Of a stretch of DNA of 64,000 bases, positions 58,968-64,000 are shown piece after piece. The first letter of the stretch is position 1; every line of letters begins with the position of its first letter. The notes under the pieces are model-generated. The model was not told the origin of the DNA. It saw only the letters and a program-made list of their open reading frames with translations, and ran no database searches. Source of the stretch: Sinotaia quadrata (lineage: Eukaryota; Mollusca; Gastropoda; Architaenioglossa; Viviparidae); assembly GCA_028829895.1 (NCBI GenBank), contig CM054180.1, forward strand, positions 107,108,635 through 107,172,634, read 5' to 3'. The position numbers and the translations under genes are program-made.

Positions 58968-59389
58968 AGTGGTGTTCTGGTTTCTTCAATGGTGAAAAGT
59001 TGCTTAATATAATCCAATGGAATCAGTAAAAGATTGCCAATCACATTTAGCGGGTCTTTCAAGCATAAGAGTGTTTTAAAAGAAATTATTCAAAGATAGC
59101 CACTTACATATGGCGGGTCTATCAATCATATAGCTGTTTTTTTTTTTTTTTTTATATATAAAAGAAATTACTCAGAGTCAAAGATTGCTAATCACATATG
59201 ACGGGTTTTTCAAACATAGATATGTGTTTTTTTTTAAAAAGGAAATTCTCAAAGAGTCAAACTCTCTTTTCTACTCTTCTCACCAACTGCAAGTGAAGTC
59301 TTTTATTCTGAACACATTCCAGGAGTCCGACCTGGTTTTTCCCCATGAGCCACACACAGAACCCACGGTAAAAGGTCTCTCTACCTTCA
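58968..59389 (-). promoter_or_regulatory. upstream region of the SLC44-like gene (5'UTR and promoter expected)
   Basis: On the minus strand this precedes the start codon. I see no clear TATA box or CpG-rich block, and short blocks are repeated (CACATATGGCGGGT and relatives at 59040, 59105, 59190). Transcription start not determined. Confidence 0.3.
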
Positions 59390-59665
59390 CAGGCAGAACT
59401 CACGACAACAGGTCTCTATCTTAACACGCAGAACTCACGCCAACAGGTCTCTATCTTAACACGCAGAACTTCCAACAGGTCTCTATCTTAACACGCAGAA
59501 CTCACGCCAACAGGTCTCTAAACACGCAGAACTCCCAACAGGTCTCTATCTTAACACGCAGAACTCAAGCCAACAGGTCTCTCTATCTTAACACGCAGAA
59601 CTCAAGCCAACAGGTCTCTCTATCTTAACACGCAGAACTCAAGCCAACAGGTCTCTCTATTTTCA
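59390..59665. repeat. about 35-bp minisatellite, 8 copies
   Basis: The unit is CTCTATCTTAACACGCAGAA followed by CTCACGCCAACAGGT, with shorter variants. Confidence 0.9.
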
Positions 59666-59799
59666 CACACATCTGAAATTTCCTTGACTACTCTGCATGG
59701 TGTCTTTCTTGTCCACTGACACTCGCTCAGAGCGTTAAATCATTTTCAATCCGTATTCATGTGGAGGAAGCGCATCTCAATATCTAGCCAAACGCTAAA

Positions 59800-60050
59800 A
59801 GTCAAATATTCTACCAAATGCTCGTCAGAATTTCTAGTCAAATGACTAGTCAAACGTTCAAGTCATATGTTCTAGCTAAACGCTCAAGCCAAATGTTCTA
59901 CCAAACGCTCAAGTCAGATGTTCTAGTCAAATGATCTGGCCAAATGTTCTAGCCAAACACTAAAGTCAAATTTTCTAGCCAAACGCTCAAGTCAACTGTT
60001 CTAGCCAAATTCTCTAATCAAATGTTCTAACCAAACGCTCAAAGCAGGTA
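59800..60050. repeat. about 26-bp minisatellite, diverged
   Basis: The unit is like TCTAGCCAAACGCTCAAGTC followed by AAATGT. About 9 copies. Confidence 0.85.
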
Positions 60051-60566
60051 GGGTTGCAGACACGATCGGTTAAACACTGGTTCACTTCCCATAAGGCCGT
60101 AGTCCTGTCAGACAGACCAGTGAATTCGGATATAACGTGCCGGAGAACACAACGGCCACAAAATCGTAAAAATAATTACTGTCAAAATGAGAGTTAGGAT
60201 ATGGTGTAGTTTTTGACTAGAAAGAAGTTATCTCATACCAAGCTTCACCACCAAATACGAATGCCTTATTTGAAGATCCTTTTCCATACTGGGTGAAATT
60301 TATGCTGGCCTTAAATGAGTTTGTTTCCTTCAAGCACAGGTAGGGCGTTGTACCACTCCACGTAGGAAAATTTTAAAAAAGCAGTTAATCTGGCCGGATA
60401 AAACTACATGTAGGCCTGCCACTTGTGATCCTAGCACGTGCGTGTGTGATCACGAAATACTATGAATAGAACTCCGTGTGCTGTATATCTTTTGGTCACA
60501 CAGAAATGAAAGTTAGCACTTCAAATGTGCCTGACAGCCAGCGACACTTGGCACCAGCACTCTGTA
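60051..60566. other. gene-free stretch
   Basis: No protein-like frame or RNA gene seen between two minisatellites. Confidence 0.5.
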
Positions 60567-60905
60567 CCACTCTGGCTACCATCGCGCTTGAGACCAACTC
60601 TGTAGGCCTACTTCTCTGGCTATCATCGTTCTTGAGACCAACTCTGTAGGCTTTCTTCTCTGGCTATCATCGCGTTCTAGACCAACTCTGTAGGCTTACT
60701 TCTCTGGCTACCATCGCGTTCTAGACCAACTCTGTAGGCTTACTTCTCTGGCTACCATCGCGTTCTAGACCAACTCTGTAGGCTTACTTCTCTGGCTACC
60801 ATCGCGTTCTAGACCAACTCTGTAGGCTTACTTCTCTGGCTACCATCGCGTTCTAGACCAACTGTATAGGCCTACTTCTCTGGCGACCATCGCGTTTGAG
60901 ACCAA
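60567..60905. repeat. 44-bp minisatellite, 8 copies
   Basis: The unit is TCTCTGGCTACCATCGCGTT followed by CTAGACCAACTCTGTAGGCTTACT. The middle copies are almost identical. Confidence 0.93.
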
Positions 60906-62225
60906 ACATGCGCGCGATTACGAAAGCACAAAGCGGCTCGTAAATGGCTGTCTATTTAGTCTGAAGTTATGGACACCTCCATTCTTGAATTATCAACTAC
61001 CATAAAGCAATCATTGTGCATTAAAAAAATATACAGCGCAATTTAATTATTTTATTGATATTGTTTATACAGAGTTTAAATATCCCCCTTCATTGTTTGC
61101 TCTTATAATAATATTTTGAAATAAAAATACACAAAAAAAGCCCTGATATGGATGCTATTTTTAAACATCATTTTTAAATAACCTGAAGTGGATATGTTCT
61201 AAATGAAATTCTTTGATTCTTCAATCCGTTTAAATTAATTTCGTATGTCTGCTATTCTTATGAAAGCATGAGTGGATTTTCTATTAATTCTTGACTTTGA
61301 GAGCAGTTATTCTTCATTTTAAGAGCAATTAGCTTGTTTTTGTTTAAGTCCGGGGATAATTTTATTAACACAAATAGATTTTGGGTAATACCCTACAACC
61401 GTATATAGACCTCTGGTGCAAACGTACCTGAAAGTGAGTGACCACACCTTTCAATGTTCAAATCCTGCGTTGTTTTTCGCAAAGAGCAACATCATTCCAC
61501 AGCATAATTTTGTTTCAGTTTACAAGAGAAACTATTTTTTATTTAAAAAACAGATGTCATTTAATATATATATATAGACCTATGTGTATTATATGGATTA
61601 TTTTGTATACTCATGCAAATAAATAAAAGCCAGCTGTTTATTGATCAATGAAAAATGACACTTCAAGAGGAGACAAATCTGCAAGCACTTGGCTCCCTAT
61701 ATTGTTAATAACTGACAGAACGGCAAATTTATAAACACACAATAAAAGAAAACAAAATTGAAAATTCAGTAGTTGTAATAGACATACAAGCTGTCAGACT
61801 TTCAGAATATAGATAATACACGGCAAAAACAGGTCTTCAAAACAGACCTGAGGAGAAGGGGTTGCAGCCGATACTTTGTTCCGGGGGCAATGAAGCTCAA
61901 AGGGGACCCGTGAAGGGAAAACTACACATTATACACACATACTGTGTGTTGAAATTTGTATAAGGGCCCACACACATTATTTGTACCGAGGTTCGGACTT
62001 TCTCTCGGCAGCCCTGCTTCAAGACTTAGAAAAGCCTAGCCATGAAACAGGTCTTCAAGACTTAGAAAAGATTTAGAAATACCCATTTACAAACGCCCAG
62101 AAGGAGATGTGACAATTAGGGCAGGTGTAGATTGTTCATCCAACTTTCATCTTCCATTTTAGGTTCCGTAATATCATTCAATGCATAACTGATTTTGTGG
62201 ATGTTACTTATGAAGCCGAAGTATA
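60906..62225. other. gene-free stretch before the hAT remnant
   Basis: AT-rich to about 61800, then a more GC-balanced part (61830-62110) with a repeated AACAGGTCTTCAA(A/G)AC motif (61830 and 62048). No protein seen. The second part may be the 5' remains of the same mobile element as the frame at 62244. Confidence 0.4.
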
Positions 62226-62243
62226 TTGTACAATTCAAATTGT

Positions 62244-62693
62244 ATGAAGAAAGTGACGTTTGAGAGTGATTTTAACCCTTTACCTTTGGTCATGACCCAC
62301 ATTCAAAATCTGGTGCAAGTAAGAAGAGAAGAAGTGGAAATGGAGAATTTGGACCTTCAAAATGAAATTCTTCTAAAACTTTGTGCAATCGGCAGTAATG
62401 TTTTGGAATCTTTTCGACCGAAAGAGTTTCATGCGTTGAAGAAAGTAGCGTACAAAATAAAATCTTATTTCGATGTCACTTGTTTGCGTGAAGCCGTATT
62501 TTCAACAATAAATATCATACATAGTCAAAATACGTATGCCCATCTTGTCACTTGTTTGTGTGAAGCCGTATTTTCAACAATAAATATCATACATAGTCAA
62601 AATACGTATGTCCATCTTGACACTTGTTTACGAAAAGGAATATCTTTTACCTCTTCCAAATGCCATGAAATGCAGTGCCAAAAATCAGACTGA
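62244..62693 (+). pseudogene. hAT transposase C-terminal remnant (ZBED5/FAM200/GTF2IRD2-like)
   Basis: A 149-codon frame from ATG at 62244. It has the layout of the C-terminal end of domesticated-type hAT transposases: an NPL segment, ENLDLQNEILLKL, a run ending PKEFHALKKVAYKI, then the dimerisation motif CLREAVFSTINIIHSQNTYA, where intact relatives have CE-x-x-FS-x-(M/I)-x-x-IK-x-K-x-R-x-x-L. The catalytic domain is absent upstream. The dimerisation motif is duplicated in frame (72 bp), and the acidic and basic residues that relatives carry there are changed, so it is probably a dead fragment. Stop TGA at 62693; AATAAA at 62742. Confidence 0.6.
62475..62620 (+). repeat. 72-bp in-frame tandem duplication in the hAT remnant
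   Basis: Two near-identical copies start at 62475 and 62547. Each encodes 24 residues with FSTINIIHSQNTY. A third partial start (ACACTTGTTTACG) follows. Confidence 0.9.
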
Positions 62694-62741
62694 CATGATT
62701 TAATGATATCCGTTTTACATTGAGTGCTGACGAGCGGTTTG

Positions 62742-62747
62742 AATAAA
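62742..62747 (+). other. candidate poly(A) signal after the hAT remnant
   Basis: AATAAA 49 nt downstream of the stop codon. Confidence 0.35.
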
Positions 62748-62869
62748 ACTTGTGTTTTAAACTTTTGTTATATTTGTTTATTGAAATCCAGATACAACTA
62801 ACAATAAAACTATTTTAAAATTTTGTTATATGAAATCCGGATACAAGAAACAATAAATAGTGTTTTAAA

Positions 62870-63065
62870 TCATTGACTACACGTCTATGTATACTCAAAA
62901 ATAATCATTGACTATAGTCCTATGTATACTCAAACTTAATCATTGACTATAGGCCTATTTATAGTCAAAAATTATTCTATAGGCCAATGTATACTCAGAT
63001 TTATTGACTATTGCGCTATGTATACTCAGATTTAATCGATTTATACATACTCAGACTTTAAGTAT
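62870..63065. repeat. about 33-bp minisatellite, diverged
   Basis: The unit is like AATCATTGACTATAGTCCTA followed by TGTATACTCAA. About 6 copies. Confidence 0.8.
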
Positions 63066-63089
63066 TAGCTACAGGCCTATGAATGTCCA

Positions 63090-63535
63090 GCACGTTTTAA
63101 ACTCAAAGTCAATGACATGGGCCTGCGAACAGCCTACTCAAAGCCAGTGACTTAGGTTTGTGTATAACCTACTCAAAGCCAGTGACTTAGGTTTGTGTAT
63201 AACCTTACTCAAAGCCAGTGACTTAGGCCTGCGAACAGCCTACTCAAAGCCAGTGACATAGGTTTGTGTATAACCTACTCAAAGCCAGTGACTTAGGCCT
63301 GCGTTTAGCCTATTCAAAGCCAGTGACTTAAGTCTTCATATAGTCTACTCGCAGCCAGAAATAGGTTTTTATATAGTTTACTCAAAGCCAGTGACTTAGG
63401 TTTATATATAGTCTACTCAAAGCCAGTGACTTATGTCTTCATATAGTCTACTCAAAGCCAGTGACTTAAGACTTCATATAGTCTACTTAAGGCCAGTGAG
63501 TTATGTCTTCATATAGTCTACTCAAAGCTACTAAT
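63090..63535. repeat. 35-bp minisatellite, about 12 copies
   Basis: The unit is ACTCAAAGCCAGTGACTTAG followed by GCCTGCGAACAGCCT or a TTTGTGTATAACCT variant, with higher-order alternation. Confidence 0.9.
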
Positions 63536-63614
63536 GAAATGTATTTAAATACAAGCTAGACAGATCGTCAAAACCCAAAAAAGAAAGAAATCCTCAGAAT
63601 AACTCTATTATGTA

Positions 63615-63690
63615 TCCCACACATACAGTAACACAGCTTATAATCACGGTTTACACACAGTAACACAGCTTATAAACACGGTTTACCCAC
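63615..63690. repeat. 37-bp duplication
   Basis: ACAGTAACACAGCTTATAAT followed by CACGGTTTAC occurs twice in tandem. Confidence 0.75.
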
Positions 63691-64000
63691 TTTCATCAGT
63701 TGAAAGTTGTGAAGTCGAGTCTCCTGTAGTTCCCATATTTCCGGTCGCTGAAGTTTCCACCAAGCTAAGTTTACCACTTGAATCGTAGAACTTAAGCCTA
63801 CTAATGGTCGAGGAAAATGACTCTTTACAAATTTTGTTACAAGAAATCTGATTGATGGAGAGTTCACAATATAGTTACGAGCCCTAAGTGTGTTGACCTG
63901 TAGGAAAATTTACACCAGTAGAATGCTACCTGATGCACTAGACGGAAAGTTATGGGACCACGAAAACAGCACGTTAATCAACACACCTGTTACAGTGTGA
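63691..64000. other. gene-free end of window
   Basis: A 65-codon minus-strand frame (63867-63670) has no recognisable domain. I assign nothing here. Confidence 0.4.

Larger units (their letters stand above)
49846..58085 (-). mobile_element. intact Ty3/gypsy LTR retrotransposon, Gmr1-type domain order
   Basis: 8240 bp, with 1544-bp LTRs at both ends (TGTTACG ... TGTGACA on the plus strand) and a perfect 5-bp target duplication CCCTG at 49841-49845 and 58086-58090. It has a primer site for tRNA-Pro, a polypurine tract and one 1436-codon Gag-Pol frame. I saw no difference between the LTRs when reading them in parallel and both have the same length, so the insertion is young. It sits in intron 1 of the SLC44-like gene in the same orientation and splits an older retroposon. 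In Pol the integrase precedes reverse transcriptase, unlike most gypsy elements. No env frame. Confidence 0.95.
48562..58313 (-). mobile_element. ORF-bearing non-LTR-like retroposon (copy c), split by a gypsy element
   Basis: Without the 8.2-kb gypsy insert this element is about 1.5 kb. On the minus strand its 5' end is near 58313 and its 3' end at 48562. The 3' end has the GC-rich tail shared with copies a and b, then an ATC repeat. GACAAGTCA flanks both sides (48550 and 58314), although both flanks also belong to a minisatellite. It contains reading frames but no reverse transcriptase, so it would depend on another element. Family not recognised. Confidence 0.5.

Overview
The window is eukaryotic, AT-rich and intron-rich, with standard-code genes and very many minisatellites. 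A lophotrochozoan, most likely a mollusc, fits best. The reasons are an LDLa-LRR rhodopsin-like receptor of the type expanded in molluscs (GRL101-like), tRNA-derived SINEs, Ty3/gypsy elements and TTAGGG-like repeats. The species cannot be named from the sequence alone.

Two host genes face each other tail to tail. At 1181-3247 (+) lies the large last exon of an LDLa-LRR-7TM receptor; its 5' exons are outside the window. At 58967-8257 (-) lies a complete choline transporter-like (SLC44/CTL family) gene. I rebuilt it from 22 coding exons whose phases all agree: 2184 nt, 727 aa plus stop, over 50.7 kb. Almost everything from 8.3 to 59 kb is therefore intron of this gene.

Mobile elements fill the two largest introns. 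Intron 2 holds a rearranged Ty3/gypsy element (39603-46297, +) with near-identical LTRs. Its order is the usual RT-RNaseH-integrase; gag and protease are missing, and a 974-bp retroposon with a 10-bp target duplication sits just upstream of the RT. Intron 1 holds a nest: a minisatellite carries an ORF-bearing retroposon of about 1.5 kb (48562-58313, -), and this is split by an intact 8240-bp gypsy element (49846-58085, -) with 1544-bp LTRs, a CCCTG target duplication and a tRNA-Pro primer site. In its single 1436-codon Gag-Pol frame the integrase lies BEFORE the reverse transcriptase, the Gmr1-type order. Smaller elements include a CAGTG-ended TA-flanked MITE, a foldback element with a TTAGGG-like core, at least two SINEs and a hAT-transposase remnant near 62.5 kb.

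The most unusual general feature is the number of minisatellites, about thirty, several of which start exactly at exon borders and carry copies of splice sites. The clearest are eight 47-bp copies of the exon 21 donor, a donor array after exon 16, a decayed one after exon 18, and a 51-bp duplication of the receptor exon's acceptor. No CRISPR, bacterial operon, tRNA or rRNA gene was seen.
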